This document shows positions 48,016 to 56,486 of a stretch of 64,000 nucleotides of DNA, one piece after another. The DNA is from an uncultured Senegalimassilia sp. (GTDB lineage Bacteria; Actinomycetota; Coriobacteriia; Coriobacteriales; Eggerthellaceae). Below the pieces are notes generated by a model. The model did no database searches. It was not told the DNA's origin and worked only from the letters and a program-made list of their open reading frames with translations. The first letter of the stretch is position 1, and the number at the start of each line of letters is the position of its first letter. Where the stretch lies: positions 1 to 64,000 of the forward strand of contig NZ_CAKUAT010000008.1 of NCBI RefSeq assembly GCF_934636665.1, written 5' to 3'. A program made the translations under genes and the position numbers.

Positions 48016-49923
48016 CTACGCCCCGCGCTCCTCCAGGTATTTCTCCATGCTGAAGTGCGTGATGTCGCTTCGGTTGATAACGCCCACGATGACGCCGTCT
48101 TCGAGCACGGGTACCTTCTTCAGGTGATTCTCGCCAAGCACGCGGCAAATCTCGGGCAGGTCGGCGTGCACGCTGACGCCGATGATCCCCTTCGCGCCGA
48201 TATCGGAGGCTTTCATGCCCATAAGGTGCTCCAGCTTGTGGGCGTAGTCCTTGTGGTCGGAATACGCGTCCACGGTTTGCACGATCATCACCACGGGGTC
48301 CATGATCATCTGGCCGCGCTTGGACAGGTAGCGCATGATGTCGCCGTCGGAGATGAATCCGGTCGGCTTGCCGGCGGCGTCGACCAGCGGCGCGGCGCTG
48401 ATATGGTTGTTCACCAGCAGTTGCATGGCTTCGAGCACGGTGGCGTTTTCAGGCAGCGTGTACACGTCGCGCTTCATGATCTGCTCGATGATGGAGCGGT
48501 GCGCATTGTCTTCGTCGGCGGCCGCCTCATCGCCGGGCTTGTTGCGCACGAGCGCTACGGTCAGCACGAAGCCCAGCACGCACAGGGCCGTGGCCACGGC
48601 GAACGCCGCATGGATGCCGAACACGCCGGCGGTCACGGCATCGGTCGAACCGGAAACCATGTTGGTGGCAACGGTGGACGCGGACACGATGACGGCTGTG
48701 CCCAGCGAGCCCGCCACCTGGCGAAACGTGTTCTGCACGGAGGTTCCGTGGTTCATCAGCTTGTCGGGCAGCGCATTCATGCCCCAGGTGGAGATGGGCA
48801 TGTTCACCAGCGACAGGCTGAACAGGCGCACCGTGTAGATGACCGTGAGCGTGATGAGCCCCATACCCGGCCCCATGAACATGAACGTGGCGGTGGTCAG
48901 CGCCAGCACGCCGGTGCCGATGACGGCCAGCACGCGCGGGCCGTGCTTGTCGAACAAGCGGCCGGCGACCGGTCCCATGGCTCCCATGACGATGGCGCCG
49001 GGTAGCAGCACAAGGCCCGATGTGGTGGCGGAGAAGCCCATGTAGGACTGCAGCAAGATGGGGATGAGGATGCCGCCGGCAAGCAGCGCGCCTTGCACGA
49101 GCATCACGATGATGGTGGCGATGAGGAACTTACGGTTCGTCAGCACGCGCACCTGCAGCATAGGCTGCTCCATGCGCAGCTGGCGGCGGAAGAAGAACGC
49201 GAGCGCAACCGCGCCGATAACGACACCGCCCGCCGAATCGGCGGTCACGCCGTAACTGCCGATTGCCGACAGGCCGTACAGCAGCCCGCCGAACCCGAGC
49301 GTGGACAGGGCGACCGAAACCACGTCGAGCTTCACGTCCTTGTTCGTTTCGCCGCCACGTTCAAGCGCGAAGGCGGCGAACACGATGACGGCTGCGCACA
49401 GCACGGCGATGATCCAGAACATGACGTGCCAGTTCGCCTGGTCGATGATGATGCCGGCGACGGTGGGGCCGGCGGCGGGGGCGAACGCGATGACGATGCC
49501 GAACACGCCCATGGCGGTGCCGCGACAGTCGATGGGGAACGTCCACATGAGCACCGTCATCACGAGCGGCATGAGGATGCCGGCGCCGGCGGCTTGAACC
49601 AAACGGCCGGCAAGCAACACGGGGAAGTTCGGGCCCCAGGCCGCCAGCGCCGTGCCGGCGGTGAACAGGACCATGGACGCAAGGAACAGCCGGCGCGTGG
49701 TGAAGCGGTCGGTCAGAAACGCGGTGATGGGCACCATGATGGCGTTGACCAGCGTAAATCCGGTGGTCAACCACTGTGCGACGGCGGCGTCGACGCACAT
49801 CTCGCTCATGATCGATGGTAGCGCCGGCGCCACGACCGTCTGGTTCAGCACGGTGACGAAGGTGCCGAACACCAGCACGATCAGCATGATGATTTGCTTT
49901 CGGGTAAGACCCCAGTTAGCCAT
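48016..49923 (-). CDS. MFS (DHA2) transporter fused to a C-terminal CBS pair
   Basis: A 635-residue fusion. Residues 1-490 are a 14-helix drug/proton antiporter of the DHA2 (EmrB/QacA) type, with LNQTVVAPALPSIM in TM1, LTDRFTTRR in the 2-3 loop and the motif C-like region GPTVAGIIID. Residues about 510-635 are two CBS repeats (IMKRDVYTLPENATVLEAM, AAPLVDAAGKPTGFISDGDIMRYL, then KKVPVLEDGVIVGVINRSDI) that normally bind adenine nucleotides. The fusion implies nucleotide-controlled export. ATG 49923 has GGAG six bases upstream. Cargo unknown. Confidence 0.88.
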   Translation of the reverse strand: MANWGLTRKQIIMLIVLVFGTFVTVLNQTVVAPALPSIMSEMCVDAAVAQWLTTGFTLVNAIMVPITAFLTDRFTTRRLFLASMVLFTAGTALAAWGPNFPVLLAGRLVQAAGAGILMPLVMTVLMWTFPIDCRGTAMGVFGIVIAFAPAAGPTVAGIIIDQANWHVMFWIIAVLCAAVIVFAAFALERGGETNKDVKLDVVSVALSTLGFGGLLYGLSAIGSYGVTADSAGGVVIGAVALAFFFRRQLRMEQPMLQVRVLTNRKFLIATIIVMLVQGALLAGGILIPILLQSYMGFSATTSGLVLLPGAIVMGAMGPVAGRLFDKHGPRVLAVIGTGVLALTTATFMFMGPGMGLITLTVIYTVRLFSLSLVNMPISTWGMNALPDKLMNHGTSVQNTFRQVAGSLGTAVIVSASTVATNMVSGSTDAVTAGVFGIHAAFAVATALCVLGFVLTVALVRNKPGDEAAADEDNAHRSIIEQIMKRDVYTLPENATVLEAMQLLVNNHISAAPLVDAAGKPTGFISDGDIMRYLSKRGQMIMDPVVMIVQTVDAYSDHKDYAHKLEHLMGMKASDIGAKGIIGVSVHADLPEICRVLGENHLKKVPVLEDGVIVGVINRSDITHFSMEKYLEERGA

Positions 49924-50048
49924 GAGCGGCTCCAATCTGTGCGGCATGGCGCAGCCGCGTTGCGTCCGTTGAGCGCACAAGCCAAAGGCGGCCCATAAGG
50001 CTCGCCAAACGCATATGCGCTCGCGGATTCGAATAGGGAAAGGCGACG

Positions 50049-50093
50049 GAAAAAACGACGCCCCCGGCGCAAAGAACATGCCGGGGGCGTCGT
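50049..50093 (-). terminator. Terminator acting on the minus strand
   Basis: ACGACGCCCCCGGC (50055-50068) pairs with GCCGGGGGCGTCGT (50080-50093); the A run at 50049-50055 reads as T on the minus strand. It would end the Crp/Fnr transcript, or act as an attenuator if the transporter promoter lies further upstream. Confidence 0.8.
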
Positions 50094-50207
50094 AAGACGC
50101 CGATGTGTTGTCTCTAATGGTAGCGCGCGCGTAAAAACGTTGACGTACGAAGTGTGCGAATCACAAAATTCTTTTGCTGTCAACAAATAACGTGCACAAT
50201 TTGGGGA

Positions 50208-50224
50208 GCACAACCGTCTTGTGC
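50208..50224. promoter_or_regulatory. Candidate operator palindrome
   Basis: GCACAA-N5-TTGTGC lies between the Crp/Fnr gene and the transporter gene. A related inverted repeat CCTTGT-N9-ACAAGG is at 51036-51056. Assignment to the Crp/Fnr protein is inference only. Confidence 0.3.
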
Positions 50225-50238
50225 GCTGCCTTTCGCGC

Positions 50239-50943
50239 CTAGCGCTTGTTCGCGATCAGGCTTTCCGCCACGCTTTTCAGCTTCTTAAAATCGGTGATCA
50301 CGAGCGCACCGCGCTGCCGCTCCACGCATTCGGCTTTGCGCAGGGCGCTGATGCTGTTGGTGATCGAGTTTACGTGCACGCCAAGCATTTCGGCCATCTC
50401 ATCGTTGGAAAACGGCACGATAGCCGGGGCGTGCGCCGCGCTGAATTCGCTCATGAGCGTCAGCAGCAACGCGGAAAATCGCTGCAGCACGGGGTAGATG
50501 GCCGCGTTGACCGCCTCGCGCGTCTGCAGCGCCATCATCTCGAACAGGTATTGCGCCATGGCGTAGCACACGTCGCCGTGGTCGCGCAGATATGCGCCGA
50601 ACGTAGCGCCGTCGATTTCAAGCAGCTCGACTTTCGTGGTGACGCGCGCGTTGAGGATGGAGGGCTTGCGATTTTCGTCGTATTGAAACCCCTGAAAGCC
50701 GATGAGCGTGCCCGCCTTGTGGAAGAACACGGTTTTGGAATACCCGTCGGGCGTGGTGCTGTACAGCCTCACCATGCCGCGCTGGATATAGAACGTCGAG
50801 CGGATGTCGTCGCCTTCGCGAAACAGGTAGTCGCCCGGTGCGAGCACGTGAGACGCTGCCTTCAGCTCGCCGGTTTTCGTGATGCGCTCGATCGTGTTGC
50901 TGAGCAGCGGTTTTGGCTGCACGAACAGGCTGATCGCTTCCAT
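50239..50943 (-). CDS. Crp/Fnr-family transcriptional regulator
   Basis: A 234-residue regulator with an N-terminal cyclic-nucleotide-binding-like domain (about residues 10-130: HVLAPGDYLFREGDD, STFYIQRGMVRLY) and a C-terminal winged helix (about 165-225: FSNDEMAEMLGVHVNSITNSISALRKAECVERQRGALVITD). No N-terminal cysteine cluster for Fe-S sensing is seen, so it is not a classic FNR; its ligand is unknown. ATG 50943 is preceded by GGGGGAG with tight spacing; ATG 50955 is an alternative. Divergent from the second molybdoenzyme cluster, which it likely controls. Confidence 0.87.
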   Translation of the reverse strand: MEAISLFVQPKPLLSNTIERITKTGELKAASHVLAPGDYLFREGDDIRSTFYIQRGMVRLYSTTPDGYSKTVFFHKAGTLIGFQGFQYDENRKPSILNARVTTKVELLEIDGATFGAYLRDHGDVCYAMAQYLFEMMALQTREAVNAAIYPVLQRFSALLLTLMSEFSAAHAPAIVPFSNDEMAEMLGVHVNSITNSISALRKAECVERQRGALVITDFKKLKSVAESLIANKR

Positions 50944-51035
50944 ATGCTCCCCCATCCCCTGGCATTCCCATGTCAATTCGTCAGAATATCGCATTGCTTG
51001 CATGGTAGGAAGGTTCGCGCGCGCAGCAAACATAG

Positions 51036-51056
51036 CCTTGTTTCCGTCCCACAAGG
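51036..51056. promoter_or_regulatory. Candidate operator before the second molybdoenzyme cluster
   Basis: CCTTGT (51036-51041), nine bases, ACAAGG (51051-51056): an inverted repeat in the divergent region between the Crp/Fnr gene and the catalytic subunit gene. Confidence 0.35.
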
Positions 51057-51196
51057 TTGTGGGCGGCCGCGAACATTGGGAGCGCGGTCCAACCGTGGTG
51101 GTCCGCCCCAGCCGTGTGTGGTGGGCTCCTGCCCTCGCGCCTATGCTGCGTCGAGCCGCAAAGGCAAGACGAGTTAACAAGACGAGGGAGGACACC

Positions 51197-53758
51197 ATGG
51201 GGAACCCGAACGGGCACTGCGCTTCGCCTGCCGAAGCCGCTCCGGAGTACTTCATGCGCGACGGGAAGCTGACCCGCCGCACGTTCATCAAGGGCGTCGG
51301 CGCCATCACGGTGGCGTCCGCGCTCGGATTCGGCGCACAGGCATCGCCCGAAGGCGTGGCCGTTGCCGACGAGGCTCCGGCCAAGGCCGGCGAGAAGTCG
51401 GTGCACGCGGTGTGCACCGTGAACTGCACGTCGCGTTGCCACCTGCACGGCACGGTGCGTGACGGCAAGCTGATCCGCGTGGAGCCGGGCAACATGCCGG
51501 GCCGTCCGGGTTATGCGAACGCGTGCCTGCGCTCGATGAGCTACATCAAGCACGTGCAGGACGAAAACGCGCGTGTCATGTACCCCATGAAGCGCACGGG
51601 TGAGCGCGGTAGCGGTGAATTCGAGCGCATCACCTGGGATGAGGCCATCGACATCATCGCCGAAAAGCTCAACGCCGTGGTGGCGAAAGACCCGAAGAAC
51701 GCGTCGTTCTACTCGTTCACGGGCGACCTGGGCAAGCTGTCGTGGGAAGCCCCCACGCGTTTCGCCGGCTGCCTGGGCGCAACCACGTGGGATGTCGAGG
51801 GCATCATGGGCGACCATGGTGCGTCCATGGGCATGACCATGGTGTTCGGCACGCATCGCGGCGCGCACGATTCGCGCGATTACCTGAACTCCAACCTGGT
51901 CATCTGCTGGGGCCGTAACCTGGCCGACACGCACACCTCCGAGCTGCGCGACTACGTGGCCGCGCGCAAAAACGGCGCGAAGATCATTGTCATCGACCCG
52001 CGCCAGTGCTCGACGGCGGCCATGGCAGACGAGTGGATCGGCATCAACCCGCAGACCGACCCTGCCCTGGCGCTTGGCATGATGAACTGGATCATCGGCC
52101 ACGACCTGCACGCGAAAGACAAACTGGTCGAGGAATCCGTTGCCCCGTACCTCATTCGCGAGGACAACGGCAAGTACCTGCGCATGGTCGACGGCAAGGT
52201 CGTCGAAAGCACCGCCGACGACGCGGCCGACGCAACGTCCATCGGCTCCACGCCCGCTTCCCAGGGCGACGCCGGTTCGGGCGCGCACACGTACGTGATC
52301 TGGGACGAGCTGACCGGCGCCGCTATGGATGCCCCGAAGGCCGCTGCCATCAAGGCCGGCGAAGTCAAGCCGGCGCTTTCCGGCACGTTCACCGTCGACG
52401 GCGTGAAGTGCCGCACGGCGTTCGATCACCTGGTTGACGGCTGCAAGGGCTACACGCCCGAGTACACGGGCAAGATCTGCGGCATCGATCCGGCGGTCGT
52501 TGAGCGTCTGGCCGAGGAATACATCACGGCCAAGCCTGCTGCTATCCGCATGGGCCAGGGCATGCAGCGCGTGAACCACTCGTATTCCCCGTTCCGCACC
52601 GTGGCGACGCTGGCCATGGTCGCCGGCTACATCGGCGTCAAAGGCGGCGGCGCGTCGCACGCAGGCGGCACCGCCACGAACAAGCCCGTCGCCGGCTACA
52701 CGGGCCCGGTCTACAACTACAAGGACTGGTCGAACACGGGCAAGAAGGCCAACATGGTTCCCTCGTCGCAGCTGTACAACGCTGCGGTCGACCGCAACCC
52801 CGTGGGCATCGACTTCCTGTGGATCGCCAACTCCAACCTCATCAACATGTCTCCCGATTCGAATTACATGATCAACCATGTGCTTCCCGCCATCGACTTC
52901 ATTGTGACTGCCGACCCGTGGTGGACCTGGACGGCGAAGTACTCCGACATCGTGCTGCCGGCAACGTCGTACTGGGAGCATTGGGACCTCATCGACCGCA
53001 GCCCGTGGGCTATGTTCAACCAGCCGGCAATCGAGCCTCTGGGCGAGAGCAAGTCCGACGTCGAGATGATGACCGTGCTGGCGAAGAAGTGCGGCGTGGA
53101 ACAGTACTGGGACAAGACCGACGAGGAATGGATTCGCCAGTTCGTGGGCACCGACCATCCCGCATGGGCTGATCTTGATTGGAATCGCGACGTCGTTGAG
53201 CAGGGCATTTACGGCCGCTCCGACGCCATCTACGAGCCGGCCATCGTCTACGCCGATGGCGCGGGCTACAAGACCGACACCGGCAAGTTCGAGTTCTACA
53301 CGGAAAAGATGCTGCCGTTTGGCGAAGAGGTTCCCTCCTGGCTGCCCCCGGCGGAAGACCCGCGCGAAGGCGGGCTGGCCAAGAAGTACCCGCTTGTGTA
53401 CATCCAGTATCACGACCGTTTGAACGTGCACACGCAGCATATCCTCATTCCCGAGCTTGAGGTGGTGCAAAACGAGCCGCTGCTGCAGATGAACCCGAAG
53501 GACGCCCGCGAGCGCGGCCTTTCCCACGGCGATATCGTGCACGTGTTCAACGACCGCGGCGACATGAAGCTGCGCGTGTTTCTGACCGAGGGCATCGTGC
53601 CCGGCACGGTGGCAACGCAAAGCGGTTGGACGCCCGATCACTTCATCGAGGGCTGCTACCAGAACCTGACGCGCATGGCCATCAACGACGCGGAAGAGTC
53701 GTACAGCATGACGAACTCGGCGTTCTACGACAACCTGGTCGAAGTCGAGAAGGCCTAA
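51197..53758 (+). CDS. DMSO reductase-family molybdopterin oxidoreductase, second catalytic subunit
   Basis: An 853-residue enzyme with a Tat motif (LTRRTFIKG, residues 25-33) and a [4Fe-4S] site formed by C73, C77, C81 and C110. The molybdopterin domains follow, with YPMKRTGERGSGEFERITWDEA, ICWGRNLADTHTSELRDYVA, IVIDPRQCSTAAMADEWIGINPQTD and a C-terminal cofactor-binding domain. A 90-residue stretch near 310-400 (LIREDNGKYLRMV, YVIWDELTG) is typical of the large, poorly characterised group that in gut Eggerthellaceae also includes catechol dehydroxylases. The substrate is not predictable. ATG 51197 follows GAGGGAGG. First gene of a dmsABC-type operon. Confidence 0.9.
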   Translation: MGNPNGHCASPAEAAPEYFMRDGKLTRRTFIKGVGAITVASALGFGAQASPEGVAVADEAPAKAGEKSVHAVCTVNCTSRCHLHGTVRDGKLIRVEPGNMPGRPGYANACLRSMSYIKHVQDENARVMYPMKRTGERGSGEFERITWDEAIDIIAEKLNAVVAKDPKNASFYSFTGDLGKLSWEAPTRFAGCLGATTWDVEGIMGDHGASMGMTMVFGTHRGAHDSRDYLNSNLVICWGRNLADTHTSELRDYVAARKNGAKIIVIDPRQCSTAAMADEWIGINPQTDPALALGMMNWIIGHDLHAKDKLVEESVAPYLIREDNGKYLRMVDGKVVESTADDAADATSIGSTPASQGDAGSGAHTYVIWDELTGAAMDAPKAAAIKAGEVKPALSGTFTVDGVKCRTAFDHLVDGCKGYTPEYTGKICGIDPAVVERLAEEYITAKPAAIRMGQGMQRVNHSYSPFRTVATLAMVAGYIGVKGGGASHAGGTATNKPVAGYTGPVYNYKDWSNTGKKANMVPSSQLYNAAVDRNPVGIDFLWIANSNLINMSPDSNYMINHVLPAIDFIVTADPWWTWTAKYSDIVLPATSYWEHWDLIDRSPWAMFNQPAIEPLGESKSDVEMMTVLAKKCGVEQYWDKTDEEWIRQFVGTDHPAWADLDWNRDVVEQGIYGRSDAIYEPAIVYADGAGYKTDTGKFEFYTEKMLPFGEEVPSWLPPAEDPREGGLAKKYPLVYIQYHDRLNVHTQHILIPELEVVQNEPLLQMNPKDARERGLSHGDIVHVFNDRGDMKLRVFLTEGIVPGTVATQSGWTPDHFIEGCYQNLTRMAINDAEESYSMTNSAFYDNLVEVEKA

Positions 53759-53771
53759 AGGGGGATAGGAC

Positions 53772-54341
53772 ATGAGCAACGAAGTTCATTACGGCATGGT
53801 CATCGACACCGAGCACTGCGTCGGCTGCCAGACCTGCACGATCAGCTGCAAGATTTCCAACGAAGTTCCGGGCTCTGCCCACTGGAATCATCTGGAAAGC
53901 CTCGACGGCGATGAGCTGTACCAGGCCACGGGCACGTTCCCGTGTACGCGCCTGGCGTTTCGCCCGATGCTGTGCAACCACTGCGAAGACCCGGCGTGCG
54001 TGAAGCACTGCCCCACCCATGCCATGCACAAGGACGAGGAAACCGGGCTGGTGCTGGTGGACCAAGATCGCTGCATCGCGTGCGGTTACTGCACCTGGAC
54101 CTGCCCGTACGGCGCCCCGTCCATGGACGACGCGCACCACGTCATGAGCAAGTGCACGTTCTGCAAGGACCGCATCGCCGAGGGCCAAAAGCCGTTCTGC
54201 GCGGAGGCGTGCCCGGCAAACGCTCGTGTGTTCGGCGATCTGAACGATCCCGAAAGCGAGCCGAGCAAGTTGCTGCAGCAGAAAAAGGGCGTTCAGTACC
54301 TGCCTGAAATGGGTACGAACCCGTCGGTCTATTACGTGTAA
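53772..54341 (+). CDS. DmsB-like Fe-S subunit of the second cluster
   Basis: A 189-residue ferredoxin-type protein with four cluster motifs: CVGCQTCTISC, CNHCEDPACVKHCP, CIACGYCTWTCP and CTFCKDRI...CAEACP. It connects the anchor with the 853-residue catalytic subunit. ATG 53772 lies 13 bases after the previous stop with GGGGGATAGG upstream. Confidence 0.93.
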   Translation: MSNEVHYGMVIDTEHCVGCQTCTISCKISNEVPGSAHWNHLESLDGDELYQATGTFPCTRLAFRPMLCNHCEDPACVKHCPTHAMHKDEETGLVLVDQDRCIACGYCTWTCPYGAPSMDDAHHVMSKCTFCKDRIAEGQKPFCAEACPANARVFGDLNDPESEPSKLLQQKKGVQYLPEMGTNPSVYYV

Positions 54342-54349
54342 GGCGGTTG

Positions 54350-55126
54350 GTGAACATGATTTTGCATGTGCTTCCTTTGTTGGTGTTCACGACGTTCGCC
54401 GGTTTTGCGGCGGGCGCGTATGCGGTCGACGCGGTGTGCGGCAACGGCCGCGAGGCGAAGACCCCCTGGCTGTTCCCGCTCGTGTGCGTCGTGCTGCTGG
54501 GCATCGGCCTGTGCGGCACGCTGGCGCACCTGGGCCAGCCGCTGCGCTTCGTGAACGGCATGGCGAACCCCGCGTCGGGCATTTCGCAGGAGTCCTACTG
54601 GGCCATTGCGCTGGGTATCGTTATCGTGGTTGACCTGGTGCTTTCCTGGCGCGGCAAGACTGTGCGCGCGGTGCGTTGGGTTGGCGGCGCGGTTGCCGTG
54701 GGCTTCATGGTGGTGACCGGCTTGGCGTACTTCGACTGCCTGGGCCTGGTGGCTTGGCGCGGCGCGGCGACGCTGCCGGTGTTCATCCTGGGCGACGTGG
54801 CGCTGGGCGCTGGTCTGTGCGCCGTTCTGGCGAAGGCGGACGACTGGGCGGCAAGCCTGCTTTGCCCGGCGACGGTCGCAGCGCAGGCTGCATGGGGCGT
54901 GGCCATCGTGGCATTCGGCCTGTACCTGCAGCGCAGCGGCCTTGACGCAACGGCCCTGTTGGCAGTGGCTTTCGTGCTGGGCCCTGTGTGCGCTTCCGTG
55001 GTTGCGGCCGCGGCGCGCTGCGGCAAGCTTGCGGGCAAGACGGCGGGCGTGGTCGTGCTCGTCTTGGCGTTCGCGAGCGTCGTGGTCGCCCGTTACGCGT
55101 TCTTCGCGATGGGCGTGGGCGCGTAA
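54350..55126 (+). CDS. DmsC-like membrane anchor of the second cluster
   Basis: A 258-residue integral membrane protein with about eight helices: LPLLVFTTFAGFAAGAYAVD, GIGLCGTLAHLGQPLRFVNG (quinol-site-type His), SGISQESYW. It should oxidise menaquinol for the associated reductase. The start is probably GTG 54350 with AAGGCGG upstream; TTG 54347 and ATG 54356 are alternatives. No TorD-like chaperone follows in this cluster. Confidence 0.87.
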   Translation: MNMILHVLPLLVFTTFAGFAAGAYAVDAVCGNGREAKTPWLFPLVCVVLLGIGLCGTLAHLGQPLRFVNGMANPASGISQESYWAIALGIVIVVDLVLSWRGKTVRAVRWVGGAVAVGFMVVTGLAYFDCLGLVAWRGAATLPVFILGDVALGAGLCAVLAKADDWAASLLCPATVAAQAAWGVAIVAFGLYLQRSGLDATALLAVAFVLGPVCASVVAAAARCGKLAGKTAGVVVLVLAFASVVVARYAFFAMGVGA

Positions 55127-55167
55127 GGCCGACCGCTTTCGGCTGACGCTTCTCGATTCCTCCTTGT

Positions 55168-55207
55168 AAACCCGGTGGGCGGCTTGTGCTGCTCGCCGGG
55201 TTTCTTG
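55168..55207 (+). terminator. Terminator of the second molybdoenzyme operon
   Basis: AAACCCGG (55168-55175) pairs with CCGGGTTT (55196-55203) with further imperfect pairing inside, followed by CTTG. Confidence 0.65.
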
Positions 55208-55341
55208 CGTTGCGGGGACGTTGCGCGCGGCTACGAGGCCGTTCGGCCAGCCGTCTCGATAGGCTGCACACTGCGCTACAGCCGTTCGCCGACCGTTTGC
55301 CGGCAATATTTCGCGACTGTTAATTCGCGGAAAAAGGGGGT

Positions 55342-55370
55342 TGCGTCCTTCGACGGCATCCCCTATAGTT
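55342..55370 (+). promoter_or_regulatory. Promoter of the T-box/trpP operon
   Basis: TTGCGT at 55342-55347, a 17-base spacer and TATAGT at 55365-55370. Transcription would begin near 55377, just before T-box stem I. Confidence 0.7.
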
Positions 55371-55379
55371 CGTGCCACA

Positions 55380-55680
55380 ACTTAATACCTTGAAACCGTT
55401 GAGGCGAAAGTCAAGCCATCATAAGCGCTCACAGAGAGCGGGTGTTGCTGGGAATCCCGTAGAAATGCTGGGTGGTAAATGGTTCGCCGAGGGAAAGGGG
55501 AAAGGTTGACGGTTGCTGCGTTATCACGTGGCGGTCGGCAGCTGAGTATCTGGACCGTGAGCCTGCGTTAAGGGCAGAACATGTGTTGGCATGTTCGTGA
55601 GAGGGCTCCTTCGGGGGTCAAGTAAAGGTGGCACCGCAGATGTTACGTCTGTCCTTTATCTCAAAGGACAGACGTTTTTT
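55380..55680 (+). promoter_or_regulatory. T-box riboswitch, tryptophan-specific
   Basis: A tRNA-sensing leader of about 300 bases. Stem I is closed by GGCGAA (55403-55408) with TTCGCC (55483-55488); the AGAGAGCGGG element is at about 55433-55442; the specifier just before the closing helix reads TGG (55480-55482), the tryptophan codon. The T-box core AAAGGTGGCACCGCAGA is at 55624-55640; its TGGC would pair with a tRNA ending GCCA, and bacterial tRNA-Trp has G73. The terminator ACGTCTGTCCTTT/AAAGGACAGACGT (55645-55675) ends in TTTTTT. Uncharged tRNA-Trp should favour readthrough into the transporter genes. Confidence 0.92.
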
Positions 55681-55852
55681 ATTTTGCGGGTTATTCGGGC
55701 CACGGGGCGCGGTGAGTCGCCATAGCCGCAAACCGGCCTTTGCTTGAAACCTGTAAGCCGATGATTCCTCATTCGCGTTCGTTGCCGGCAGACCGAAAGC
55801 CCGGGGACGGGCGATGACCGGCGGAAACCCCGCCAAGAAAGGAATGAGGATC

Positions 55853-56440
55853 ATGACTCAGAACGTTACAGCCCAGAAGCGTACGGTGGCAACCTCCGCG
55901 AAGAAGGAGGGCTTGTCCGTACAAGATCTTATCCTGGTGGCCGTGCTCATTGCAGCCGGCGCCGTCCTTAAGCTGACCGTTTCCAGCTTCCTCAGCTTTG
56001 CGGGCATGAAGCCCAATTTCATGATCGCCATGTACTGCCTGGCAATCATCCTTACGCGACCGAAAGTGTATCAATCCGTGGTGATCGGCCTGTTGGTGGG
56101 CCTGGTCAGCCAGCTTCCCATGCTGAACGCCACGCCGCTGGTGAACATTGCTTCCGAGATGCTGGGAGCTTTGGCGTGCGGTTTGCTGGTTACTGCCCTT
56201 GCGAAGGTAGCCGCCGACAATAAGGGTTTCCAGGACGTCGTTGCTCCCGTGATCACCACGTTCCTGTCCACCATCGTCTCCGGTTACACGTTCGCCATGA
56301 TCGTGGGCGTCGCCGTTGCGCATCTTGAGCCGTTGGCCGTGTTCGGCGTATATGCCGTGATGGTGCTCGGCACGGCAACCATGAACGCCGTGCTGGCGGC
56401 CATCCTCACCCCGGTCCTGCGAGCTGTCTTGAAGCGATAA
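55853..56440 (+). CDS. trpP: Tryptophan ECF transporter S component, TrpP-like
   Basis: A 195-residue integral membrane protein with about six helices, similar to the TrpP family: VLIAAGAVLKLTVSSFLSF, GMKPNFMIAMYCLAIILTRP, VVIGLLVGLVSQLP, ATMNAVLAAILTPVLRAVLKR. The TrpP assignment is supported by the tryptophan T-box directly upstream. As the substrate-binding S subunit it should bind tryptophan and work with the two ATPases and EcfT that follow. ATG 55853 has AAAGGA nine bases upstream; in-frame ATGs at 55844 and 55814 are less well placed. Confidence 0.85.
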   Translation: MTQNVTAQKRTVATSAKKEGLSVQDLILVAVLIAAGAVLKLTVSSFLSFAGMKPNFMIAMYCLAIILTRPKVYQSVVIGLLVGLVSQLPMLNATPLVNIASEMLGALACGLLVTALAKVAADNKGFQDVVAPVITTFLSTIVSGYTFAMIVGVAVAHLEPLAVFGVYAVMVLGTATMNAVLAAILTPVLRAVLKR

Positions 56441-56486
56441 CGGCCTGGTCATCGCCTGAGAGCCCATCATCAGGAAGGAGCATCCC

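Noticed and set aside
55477..55483. Reading the T-box specifier as ATG (methionine) instead of TGG
   Set aside because: ATG would also be followed by a purine, which is common after specifiers, but the TGGC of the T-box bulge calls for a G73 tRNA (tRNA-Trp), and the downstream gene resembles TrpP. Elongator tRNA-Met has A73.
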